Source of the DNA: Thermothielavioides terrestris NRRL 8126
Lineage: Eukaryota; Ascomycota; Sordariomycetes; Sordariales; Chaetomiaceae
Assembly: GCF_000226115.1 (NCBI RefSeq)
Contig: NC_016462.1
Span: 3,038,001-3,102,000 of the forward strand
DNA: 64,000 nt
Direction of reading: 5' to 3'
Part shown: one piece after another, positions 10,271 to 20,386 of the stretch
Layout of the letters: each line of letters starts with the position of its first letter
How positions within the stretch are numbered: the stretch's first letter is position 1
Translations under genes and position numbers: made by a program
Notes under the pieces: model-generated
Database searches by the model: none
What the model was told of the DNA's origin: nothing
What the model saw: the letters and a program-made list of their open reading frames with translations, nothing else

Positions 10271-11674
10271 ATGAGCAAGGGGTTGCTGCCTCATGGAGGT
10301 GCTACTTAAGTAGGTTTTGAAAGCTGCAGGACTCTGCAGGAGTATTCTCCTTAGATTCCATTGGTCTTGTTCACCGCGTTTCGCTTTCAAAATAGCACAA
10401 AAATTAGGTTGACGACGGGCTGAGCCGACCTGGGTTCGGCGACTCTTGGCCAACCCTAATCCCGAACATCTCGAATTGATCCCTTTTCCATCCTCAGCTC
10501 GAGAGTTCTGCACAGATAGAATGTTCAACGCTAGGGCTTTATGCCATTGACTCGTACTACCCTGCGCACCTTAGGCGGGTTTAAAAAGCCAAGAAGATAT
10601 TACACCGCCTCGAGCTCATGTCTCACCTCCCGCCGTTCCCGAAACTTTCTCAGTCCCTTCCTTCCATGGACGAAGCATGCCCCGTTTACTCGTAAGCTCA
10701 CGCGGTCATCCAATCTATTGAAGACTTTGGATCACGGCCAAGATCAACATGGCCTCGCATGGAAAGTGAAAATCGTTGGGGAGACAGCAGTAGCACGACG
10801 CCCTGAGAATGGTAAGGTATGTTGATTCAAGTCGTGAGGGAGGTGCACGAGGAGGTGAAGCGGGAGATATAAGATGGAATAGGTACCTTAATCAGTAGTC
10901 AGCGGAGCTGCGGATGCTGGGGGGAGAAGTACTAGCTAATCAATTACGCTTTCAAACTATCATACAGCACTTCCTACTGGTCTTAATCAGTAGGTCCTCG
11001 TTGAGGGTGAGAGACAAGTAGTGTGGGACCCTTCATATATCACTCGACTTGGCATTTTCAAAAGCCCCTGTCTTCTTTGTTTATGATGCCCCGAGGTATG
11101 CGCGCTGCTCCGGACGCGGTTGGTCTGTTGAAGGAGGCCGAAAGGGTCCTTTTCATTCATCGCAGTGTGGTCCATGAGAGGCAAAAGAAAGTTCGATGAT
11201 ACCACCTGATCGCTACAAGCATCTAGCCCGACTAACCCGGTCTCAGGAACGGGCCGCGAGCGGCTTAGTCGGTCAGAAATTTGCCGTGGCATTTAACCCG
11301 GAGCAGCCCGGGCCCGGATCAGCATCCATAAAACCCCATGCAGCTTATATCGGCAGTTGTGGGAGCTGCTCCTCTCGTGTCCAATATGAGCGGTCTGCCT
11401 GCAGGGCAATATCCCGCAAATCGTACTTAATCTGGGCTATTCGCAAGAACCACGTTTTCGACCTGCTGCAGATGATGATCGGAACGGGCGGATATTCAGG
11501 GGCAGCCGCTTCTCCTCACAAAGGGGGTACCAAATCTAATCCCGGTGGAAGTTCGTTTTCTAGAAGCCCGATCGTAGACGGGGATACTTAATACTAGACC
11601 CCGCGCTTTGCCGCCATTCCTCTCAAGTGAGGCACATGTGAGGCGGAGAGGCTACCCCGAAGGTTGTCAACACC
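10271..11674. other. Intergenic region, presumed promoter of secreted protein gene
   Basis: No open frame here looks protein-like. The last 400 bases upstream of 11675 contain a TATA-like CATAAAAC near 11326 and GC-rich blocks, consistent with a promoter. The part from 10271 to about 11000 is more AT-rich than its surroundings and may be decayed sequence. Confidence 0.4.
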
Positions 11675-13523
11675 ATGGCTGCGCGTCTCTTTTTCGTGGC
11701 TGCGTCGGCAGTGGCGCTTGTGTCAGCCCAGTTCCCAGCGCCTCCGTCGAATCCAATCCAAGGATGCACAACGAGATCCTTCTTGATCCCCAGCTGGCTC
11801 GTTCAGGATGTGAAGCGCTCCGCTGACGGCAGCGTGTCGTTTGACGTCTTGAGCAGGGTAAGCAATGACACAAACAGCCTCGCCTGCCCAGCCAACAAGG
11901 GAGGCGGTTGGACCGCGTGCTCCATCCAAGGCACGGCTCCGTCGAACGGCACGCTCACGGCGACGGCGCAAGTCGCCGAGGACTCCACCACGTTCCTGGT
12001 GAATCAGACCTGGACCTGCAACGACCGCGGCCCGGTGTAAGTGACGGCATTGTGGTAACCCGCTTCGAGTGACCAAGCAGCGGCACTGACTGGCGAACCA
12101 CAGCATGACATTCTCAGCAACGGGCAACAACTCGGCGGCACTGAATTTCACCTCGCCGGTGCTCATCAGGGGTTCCCTCACCTCACCCGTGGCCATCACG
12201 CCCCAGTATCCTGAAGGTCCCGAGGGTCACGACTTGGCCGGCTGCACAGCGCGGTCGGAGAAGCCATCCTGGGTGCTGTCCACCATCCACTTCACAGACG
12301 AACCGGGCGACGGCGTGACGTCGACTCCCTTCCAGAACTTCAACCTGATAGTCACCAACCCGGCCAACGGCTACCAGGCCAGCTGCATGCCGGGCGGCTC
12401 CTTGGGCGGCACGCCGGATCTCTCGCAGCTCGTCTGCGCCGGCTCTGAGTTCCAGTCGTCTTTGACTGGTCGGCACACCATCACCACCCAGGCGTCGTTC
12501 GATCCAGCCACAATGACCTTCTCGCTCAACCAGACGTGGTTCTGCGACGACACCGACGCGTCGAAGCCGTAAGCTGCCGACCCTTGAAAGCAATTGTTTC
12601 TATCCCGACTAATTCTTCTCCCCCCTTCTCTCTCCCCTCAGTCTTCAGATCAACGCGGCGGGCAGCACGGTGCTGCCGCTGAACTGCACGACGCAGCCGG
12701 CCGCCGGCACCAACCAAACCAACCGGTACTGCAGCTCGACGGGTGACGTGGACCTGGAGGGCAAGCTCGGCACGGTCGTGACGCTGCAGGCCTACTCGCT
12801 GACGGACCCGGTGGCGCCGTTCGGCGACGGCTGCACGCTCACGTCCATCTTCAACCCGGCGTGGGAGTTCAGCGCGTTCGAGGTCGACGACACCAACAAC
12901 GGCGGCGGCGGCAGCAACGATACCTCTTCTTCTGCGTCGGTGTCGTTCGGCATCATCCTGGCCGCCCAGAACCGCGGCTTCCAGTTCCCGATCGCCATCA
13001 CGCAGGGCAACGCCACCGCGGGCGCGGGCGCGGGGTGGTACGAGTGCGCCATCGGCCCCGACGGCGGCGACGACCTGCCGCTGTGGCCGTACCAGTGCGT
13101 GTTCCGATACACGGCGGCGACCAAGGAGCTGCAGCTGCGGGCCGACTGGGCGTGCCGCGATCTGGATCAGGCGCATCCGTACGTGCTCTCGTCTTCCCTT
13201 GATTGTAGCCCAACCCATCCTGGCCCCCCCCATACCAATATCTGTCACACAGCTCCTTCCTCGTGGCTGGAGTAGCTCATCATCCCCCTTAACACGTGAG
13301 CCCGCCGGATGCACGGTTCGTTTCGGAGCTGACTGTGAGTGTGCGCGTGATGAACAGGATCTACTTCCGCGGCGTGACGACCACGACAGTCAACAGCACG
13401 CTGACGTGCGAGACGGCCGGCGGGCAGTCGCAGTGCACCACTGCCGACCCGGCGTTTACGTGGGACGCCAAGATCTCGAACGTGACGTGGGGGATGGCGG
13501 CGGCAGCCCCTGGGGATGTGTAG
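11675..13523 (+). CDS. Secreted protein with tandem W-x-C-x-D repeats, unknown function
   Basis: Exons are 11675-12036, 12104-12568, 12642-13178 and 13358-13523 (509 aa). The start has a CACCATGG context. Residues 1-18 are a signal peptide ending VALVSA|Q. The mature part has no family I recognise, but it is internally repetitive. A beta-rich module ending in a strand with an aromatic/Cys motif occurs three times: FLVNQTWTCND, FSLNQTWFCDD and LQLRADWACRD. Each is followed by a short linker and a Thr/Asn-rich strand that runs into a further Cys. Many NxT/NxS sequons fit an extracellular glycoprotein. All three introns are phase 2 and fall just after the linker Pro that follows each W-x-C-x-D motif. 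Internal exons 2 and 3 are multiples of three, so the gene looks built by exon duplication. A secreted adhesin, effector or wall protein is possible. Confidence 0.8.
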
Positions 13524-14921
13524 ATTTGGATATACATACCAGGGAGGGAGGCCAAGGGGTAGTAAAGCGGGGGTGTAGGAGGAAGGCGAGGAGCTAGGGA
13601 TAATTCGTTCTGTCGCCCGCTCAGTCTGGAATGCTCGATAGACGGAATGGATCACTTCGTGCACCGGAATTACCCTCCTACATAGCCCCCAGTCTGATGC
13701 TCTCGGTCGAAGGAATGGCGGGAACTTCATTTGAAGGAGGTCACACAAGCATTATACCCCGTTGTCTTGTGATCTTGTTATTTTATGCTCCATCATGATA
13801 AGGACACATCTATGTACGCTTGGTTGAGGGTGCGGTTACGGTGTTGAGCGGAGTCCAAGGACACACAGTAGTATACACAGAGGATCCGGGACACGGAGAA
13901 GGGGGGTCGGGGTGGAATCGAGAAAAAAAAAATCAGAAAACGAACCCTGATCTCCCAGACGAGGGAGAAAACCTGGATAAGGCCCGACCTCACAATCCTA
14001 GCACACTTCCGTAAACCGAATGTACAGTATGGGTACGCGGTAGTTAAATGAAGTCATTATGCGTTGCGGGTCTCTCGGCACCATTCTTACGACAATTTCA
14101 CACCGGGAGCAACCTTGAGATTTGGATCAGCTCAGGGATGCCACCGCAAAGTAACCGAACAGGCCCCCGCAAAAACCGGTCTTAGTGGCTGATCATCTTG
14201 CTGGTCTGCCGCTTTCCGCTCACCCACCCATCTCCTCCTTGGAACGGACATCAACATAGCAAGAGAAGACCGAGCCAGCAGGCTGCGCGGAAGGCGTTGA
14301 GGTGTACCGTGACCTCTCTGGCCACGGCGGCAGGGCGTCGGTCAGCTAGGCAGCCGGGCAGGCAGGCAAGCGGCAAGGCAGACGCGTAGACCGAGTCGGG
14401 GTCTCAATCAAGCCCATGATGCCTACCACACAGAGGGCAGGACAGGAGGCGGAACGGTCACATTGTCTCGAACCTTCGACCAGTGCCGAGGCGGAGACTC
14501 GTCAGCAGGCGGATTTTGGGTCCGGCTGAGATCTCGCGGTGCGTTGCACGTTGGCAGAATGCCATGCGGCGTTCCTGCCAGGGCAGTCAGGTCCTGCAAC
14601 CCCCTGACCAGAAGCCTAGCAGCCATCCCTAAAAGGGATAGTTTAGGCACACCCCAGGTTGTCAGGAAAGCCTCGGTCGCCCACCACACAGTGGCGCTAG
14701 CGATTTTGTTACCTGTCGGCTGGGGGCCCTTCGACAAATGAGGTCGCATTGGACGATTTAGCATTTGATCAGGACCGGCGCCCCCCAAGCTCCAGCAGCG
14801 ATCTCCTTCAACTCGCAAACCACATCAACGCCGCCGGCAACGCACGACGCACCCGTCCTCGCCTCGCAGAGTATCGCATATCCCCGCCTGTTTTTGTTCA
14901 GCGCCGTTGCAGCCAGCCGCC
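13524..14921. other. Intergenic region, no gene seen
   Basis: This 1.4-kb spacer contains a short poly-A run near 13922-13931 and only short frames in both directions. The last 200 bases contain a CT-rich leader of the following gene. Confidence 0.45.
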
Positions 14922-15540
14922 ATGACCATGACCGACGAGGAGCTCGACCGCGACTGGGAGCCCAATGGGCGCCGCCCGCAATCGTGGGTCCTGCCCGCCC
15001 CTGAACGCGCCGCTGCCGTCGCAACTTCCAGGTTATGCGCGACGCGACGCGGGACGAAAGGACGGATGGAAGCCGATTGATGACTGACGCTTGCCCACCG
15101 GCCGCAGCACGATTGCCCAGATGTTCTCGCAGGAGTTGATGGACATCTTCCGCATCGAAAACAGCATTGCCGACCTTGACGAACAGGTCGACAGGCGGTC
15201 AGTTGCCCCTTCCCTCCCCCAGCTCAACCCCGCCGACGCCCTGCTCCTGCACCCTGCTCCTTTGGCGCCCAACCGCGACGCCACCTAGCCTAGCACGCGC
15301 AAACACAGTTGCTGATCCGTCGCCGCGGTGCAGGAAACAGCACATCAACTCGCAGACCTCCGAGCTCGAAGCCCTCGAGGCTCGCATCCGCGAGATGGAG
15401 AGGAGACTGAAGATGCAGACCAGCCTAGACCGTCCCGGCGGCGCCGCCCAAAACAGCAGCACAGCACCAGAGACAGATGCGCCGCCGCCGCCGCCTGAAA
15501 AGGACCACCCCGACGACCAGAACCACGCGCGGGAGCAGCA

Positions 15541-15577
<37 letters not shown>

Positions 15578-15853
15578 AAGTACGCCGGCAGCAGGCCAAG
15601 CACCGCCCACAAGACCCAGCCCGCCGTTCCGGGTGCACTCCCGCCGACGCCCGCGGGCAGCGAAGGTGAATTCGAGCCTCCCATTCCCTATTCCTCCTGA
15701 GTTGTCTCCAAATGGTTAGAAAACGCAGGCATGGGTGCTCCTGGCCGGCTCTCCGCCGCCAGCGGCGCCTTCCGCACCCCTCCTGGACTGCAGCCCGACT
15801 CCGACTCTCTCTCAGCCCAAATTCTACTAGCGCAAGCTTTGCTGACTACGTGA
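14922..15853 (+). CDS. Small coiled-coil, polyglutamine protein of unknown function
   Basis: Exons are 14922-15031, 15108-15197, 15334-15665 and 15729-15853 (218 aa). An apparent stop at 15698 is avoided by a GTGAAT...CGCAG intron, after which a clean frame (GRLSAASGAFRTPPGLQPD, ending LLAQALLTT) continues. This makes the four-exon model more protein-like than a three-exon one. The N-terminus is acidic (MTMTDEELDRDWEP). Residues about 37-95 (IAQMFSQELMDIFRIENSIA through EALEARIREMERRLK) predict a continuous coiled coil, followed by a disordered Pro/Gln segment with Gln14 and a short helical tail. The first donor (GTTATG) is weak. Small coiled-coil proteins of this size often serve in organelle, spindle-pole or tethering complexes, but no homology is claimed. 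Confidence 0.6.
15536..15577. repeat. CAG/CAA tract coding Gln14
   Basis: Fourteen consecutive glutamine codons, mostly CAG with an early and a final CAA, lie inside exon 3 of the coiled-coil protein gene. The interruptions by CAA should stabilise its length. Confidence 0.95.
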
Positions 15854-16828
15854 TTGCTATCGAGCCAGATGGCGATCGCGAGCGGGATGCCTAGGCCGCA
15901 GCCCGACGGACCGCGCCTCGGCGCATGCCTGGCGGACGACCGCACAGGAGGCTGGTATTTGGAACCGGTGACCTCTCGCTGGGGAGCGGCGGGAACAGCT
16001 ACGTCACGATGATTTTGCTATACCCACTTACTTTAGACCTTCGTAATGCATTCCCATGCGGGCCCAGCCCGACGCCATTCGACCAACTTTCGTCTTGCCT
16101 CGCGCCCAGGGATCCGGATTCCGAGCTCCCTCCGTGCTAACCCAACCCCCCACCCTCCTTTTTCCCCTTTCCTTTGTCACGCACTACGCTGCATACCAGT
16201 TTTGCTTTTGATCGTCTCATTCGGCGCGCGGTTTCATTTGCATTGCGTTTGGCTCGCTCTTACAAGGGAGAAGACGGGGAGGGAGGAGGAAGGAAGGGAC
16301 CGGCGACCGACTTAACAGGGGGGCCAGTCGTGGAGGAGGGCGTGCTGTCATTTTGCACTGGAATACTGCTGTGTATTATACCGTGCAACGTGGTCGCGTT
16401 TACTTTTCAATCTCTTCACTGCATCTTCAATACCTGGCTTACCCCAGCCCTGGACCAAGTTGTTACGCTGCCCTGCGTTAGTGTGATTAAAGGATGTGAG
16501 TGAGAGTCTTGTCTGTGGAAGCCCCTTTTCCCGCACATGAGTGATCTGAATTTCAAAACGTCTCTCCGAGAGCAAGAGCCGCTGCCCCCCTATGCCGCGA
16601 CGTCAGCCAGAATACCCAGCGCGGGAGATGGCCCATTAACCCAGCAAAGGACGTAACGGCGATCCCGGTGATCAAACGCTGCCATTTCAGCCTCAACTCC
16701 CATCTGCCAAGCCCCCATCCGGCCAGCCTATCGCAGCTACTCAGCCGACAGATGTGTGATGAGCCAACGCCCGCGCTCCCTCCCCTCTCCATCAGGCCAC
16801 ACAGCATCCGCCGTCCAGCAGCGGCCCC
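15854..16828. other. Convergent intergenic region, no gene seen
   Basis: This spacer lies between the 3' ends of the coiled-coil protein gene (plus) and the aspartic protease gene (minus). Open frames here are short and compositionally unlike coding sequence. Terminators of both genes should lie here. Confidence 0.45.
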
Positions 16829-18493
16829 CTAATTCAGCTCCTTCGCAGCAAACCCAACCCTGCGCCCGCCGACATCAAACACGGCATAGACCGCCTTGAG
16901 GAACACATCCCCCAGGATGCCCCCATTGGCATCCCGCCACTCCTGCAGACCGCCCATGCACATGGTCGTGTTATCCTCCATAACCGTATGGTTGAGATAC
17001 CGGCCGGGGATGGTGGCGACGAGGCCGTCGCCCTTGGCGCCGCCGGGGAACCCGATGTCGAGGTCGGGCAGCGCGACCGCCGTGCCGTTGCCGTCCCGCA
17101 GGTCGCAGGGGAACTCCCACAGGCCGCCCATGTTCCAGTTCTGCCGCGCCCCGGGCACCGCCCCGTAGTACAGCGTCGTCGCGAACCGCCCCAGCAGCAG
17201 CAGCGCCGTGCCCGTGTCCACCCCCGCGCTCCACGCGCTGCTCAGGTACCACTCCCGGTGCCCGCCGAGGTGCAGCCCGTTGTAGGCTATGTGCCAGTAG
17301 GTCGCGTTGGGGAGGAGGGGGGTGTACTCTGTTTTGTTTTTGAAATGAATGCGGGTTAGTAGTGGTTTCTTTTGCCCTGAGAGCTAAGGGCCCGAAAACG
17401 GGATCAGCGAAGAAAAGAGCTTGGGTTTGACGTACGGATTGGAGAGGAGGAAAGGTGCCGGGATGAGTCGATGTAGCCGAACGTGTATGCGCTGTTGTTG
17501 GCGGCGGAGGAGGAGGAGCTGGCGTTGGACCCGTGGCGCAGGTCGACGGTGAATAGGGCCTGGGGGAGGTGCTGGAGGAGGGCCGGCAGGACGGCGGGCT
17601 GTTGTGGGCTGGTTCCTGTGGGCAGCGAGTAGGCGAGGCCGAAGACGCCGGCCGAGTCGCGGTCACCGCTCAGCTCGGGTGAGACGTTGACGGCCGACTC
17701 GAGGGTCGCGTTCGGGACCGTGGTGCCGCCGAGCGAGATGGTGTCGGTCCAGACGTTGCCCCGGGCGATGCTGCCGTCGGCTGGTAAGGAAGTGAGGGGA
17801 GGTGAGTGATGTGGGAACGGCTGAGCAGAAACGGAGAGGGACACCGAGGGGAACGGGGGGTGGAGTGAAAGTTAAGAGTGCTTACCGTACACGATGCTCC
17901 AGGTGGCGTTCTCGACTCTCTTCGCTGTCGTCGAGTTCTCAATTACCCACCGGGGCCGATCAGCATTTAACGAGAGACGCGTTTCTGATGAGAACACCCA
18001 GCTGCGGCCTGTTAGCCACCGATCCGCTTCTCGCGGGAAAATGCGCAAACAGCGGACTCACACATCCGACGAGCCGGTGTCCAGGGTGACGTCCAACCAC
18101 TGCGACGGCGTGCCGAAGCCCACGCTGCTGACGTACTCGCGGTCGTCGTGGACGCTCTTTGCGCCGACTTCGCCAACTATCCGGCCGTGAGCAGGTCGTT
18201 CTGGGAAAAGCACAAGCTGATGTGTTCGTACCAGTGTCTCTCATTGCGAGGAGTGAGTCGTGCAAGGCGCCAGGGACCTTGGCGCCCCATTTCTTCAGCG
18301 CCCGAGCATACTCGGCCGGGCCGTTGGGACGGTAGCTGGGGTTGCGCTTCACGTCGACGGTGACTCCGCCCCGGGCGATGGCGTTATGGCCGGTGCCATG
18401 GAGGTTGGCTGCCGGGACGGCGTGGGTCGGCGATCCAAATAGCAGCAGGATCAAGACTGGGATGAAGCGCAGGGGCGATGCGATGGATGCCAT
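16829..18493 (-). CDS. Secreted pepsin-family aspartic protease (A1)
   Basis: Five exons are proposed on the minus strand: 18278-18493, 18062-18216, 17886-18001, 17436-17780 and 16829-17328 (443 aa). A signal peptide covers about residues 1-25 (IPVLILLLFGSPTHA), followed by a propeptide with YARALKKWGAK. Both catalytic loops are intact: DTGSSDVWVFS spans the exon 2/3 junction, and GVDTGTALLLL is in the last exon. VYADGSIARGNVWTDTISLG marks the flap region. This is the layout of fungal aspergillopepsin/penicillopepsin-type acid proteases. Introns 2-4 (60, 105 and 107 nt) are clear. The first junction is not: the best donor after GAK is a weak GTCCCT, and the alternative GTACGA donor leaves a 31-nt intron. 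The real N-terminal join, or a frameshift there, is unresolved. Confidence 0.85.
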
Positions 18494-20386
18494 GGTGAAC
18501 GATGGTGACTGATGATGTGACGGTGGCGCTTGAAAGTAGGCAGCTCGGTTGCGGAATCGGTTTCATTTATGGATCAGGAACGAAACGAGCTATTAAAGAT
18601 GACGGAGACGAAGCCGAGGAAGAGAAGAGTCTGGATCCAGGTCTGACGAGGCAGAGGAAGAAGTCTGTTGGCAGCAGAAAAGGGCAGCCCTCTATTCCGT
18701 GCTTGCTTCCATGCGTCTCTGGATGAACACACAACGGTGTAGCAGGGGAGTCAACAGGCTCGTACGCGTCGTCCAGGCACGATTGCGCGGCCAGACACCG
18801 TGGTGGTGAGCTGACATGGGCACAGCAGCGACCGAGTGCAGGATCTAAAGGCCAGATCTTGCGGTTGCCCCCGAGTGTCACTTGCCACAGTTACACGTAG
18901 TATACACAGGAAAACACCGTAGCAGCAGCTATACGGAGGCACATTGCAACACTGGCGAGCATTCTATCCAATACGACTAGGCACTGACAACCCAGCTTCG
19001 CATAGGCAAGATAACCCTCGGGCCAAAAGAAAACGCTGTCACGGCGCTAGGAGCTAGGGAATAGAACACACGGAAACCGCGGTGTCTTATCCACCTCTCA
19101 GCATGTCCCCTAGCAGAACAGGACAGCCAGTCAGCTCATCCACGTTCCCCTTGCACCAACTCATCGGTCGGCAGGCATACAAGCAACAAGTAAGCAGGTC
19201 TTGTGACACCAAACGGCCGTTACGCCGCCACACCCAACCGCGGCTCGGCTCACTTACACGTCACGGCCCATCGCACGCCGGCACGCAACGCACACACGCA
19301 CCGATGCATAGTGTACAAGCAGTCCCCAGCAGCACAACCCGTGCGACCGACCCGTCTGTCTGCACCCCCTACTGGCTCCGCGGAAAACCAACACTCACGC
19401 CGTGACACAGCCGCGGGGCCGGTTGTTCGGTTCCCTAAGCACGAGCCGAGCCGGGCGGCTGCAGTGCAGAGTGCGGAGCGAGTTCGCTACCGGCTACCCG
19501 GCGAGGAACTGGAAGTGCAGCAGCAGACCGGGATGGACTGCTGCTCGCCGCGCGCGCGGTGATACGGAACTGAGCGAGCAAAAGTCCCAACCCCCGCCAC
19601 CACCCCTCGGTTGCAATTGTGGACTGTACCGGTGCTCGCGAAGGTGCAAGGTGGGTACATGACGAGCTGGCTGGGATGACAGATTCGTTTCGGGCCCAGC
19701 ATCCGACCACTTCTCCGATCACAACCAGCACAAAAGCAGACGATTGTCACTCCCTGCGCCATACCGGACCGCACCGACCAGAGAGCCACCGGCAGTGTCT
19801 AGTCGACCGCTGGCCGTCCTGCTCTCGCCTGTGTGAGGTAGTGCGTGTTTGGGGTGGTGTGATGTCGAGCAAGAAAAGGTAACGAACACACAAGCAGCCC
19901 GAGGGGACGACGCAACGGTAAGCAAGGACTGTATTGCTCTGTGCTGTGATGTGATGTATTACACCGCTGAGTAAGGCGGTGAAGAACGGCTACCTTACTA
20001 GCCCGAGGCCGAGGTGAATGACAAAATGCGTCCTGCGTAGGATGATGTAAAGCAAGGAGGGAGACGGACGGACAACAACCTGCCGGGGAAGACCGAACGC
20101 AACGCTGCAACAGCGAGCAGCAAGTGCTTCCGTACTGCACCACTCAGAAAGAGAGTATAGGAAGACCAGGTTGGGTGGTTTAGGCACAGGTGGAAAACCG
20201 ACCGCACGCCAGACGGAGGAGGAACGCATGCCAAATCCCTCTTTTTGTATTCTCCAGGAGCGAGGAGTTATCTCTAACAAATGCCGTATCTACAATGCCC
20301 GGAACTCCATGCCCATGCATCAAACCTGCCGACGCTCGAACCGCTTCCTCTCTCTATAGCCGGCCAGCTAGGTCAGGAAGGTTAAG
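18494..20386. other. Long intergenic region
   Basis: These 1.9 kb hold the upstream region of the aspartic protease and the 3' end of LHS1, which runs the same way. No frame with coding character, no tRNA and no terminal repeats were recognised. Confidence 0.45.

Noticed and set aside
18201..18231. 31-nt intron in the aspartic protease gene
   Set aside because: It restores the frame with consensus-like ends but is shorter than known functional fungal introns. I kept a 61-nt alternative and flagged the doubt.
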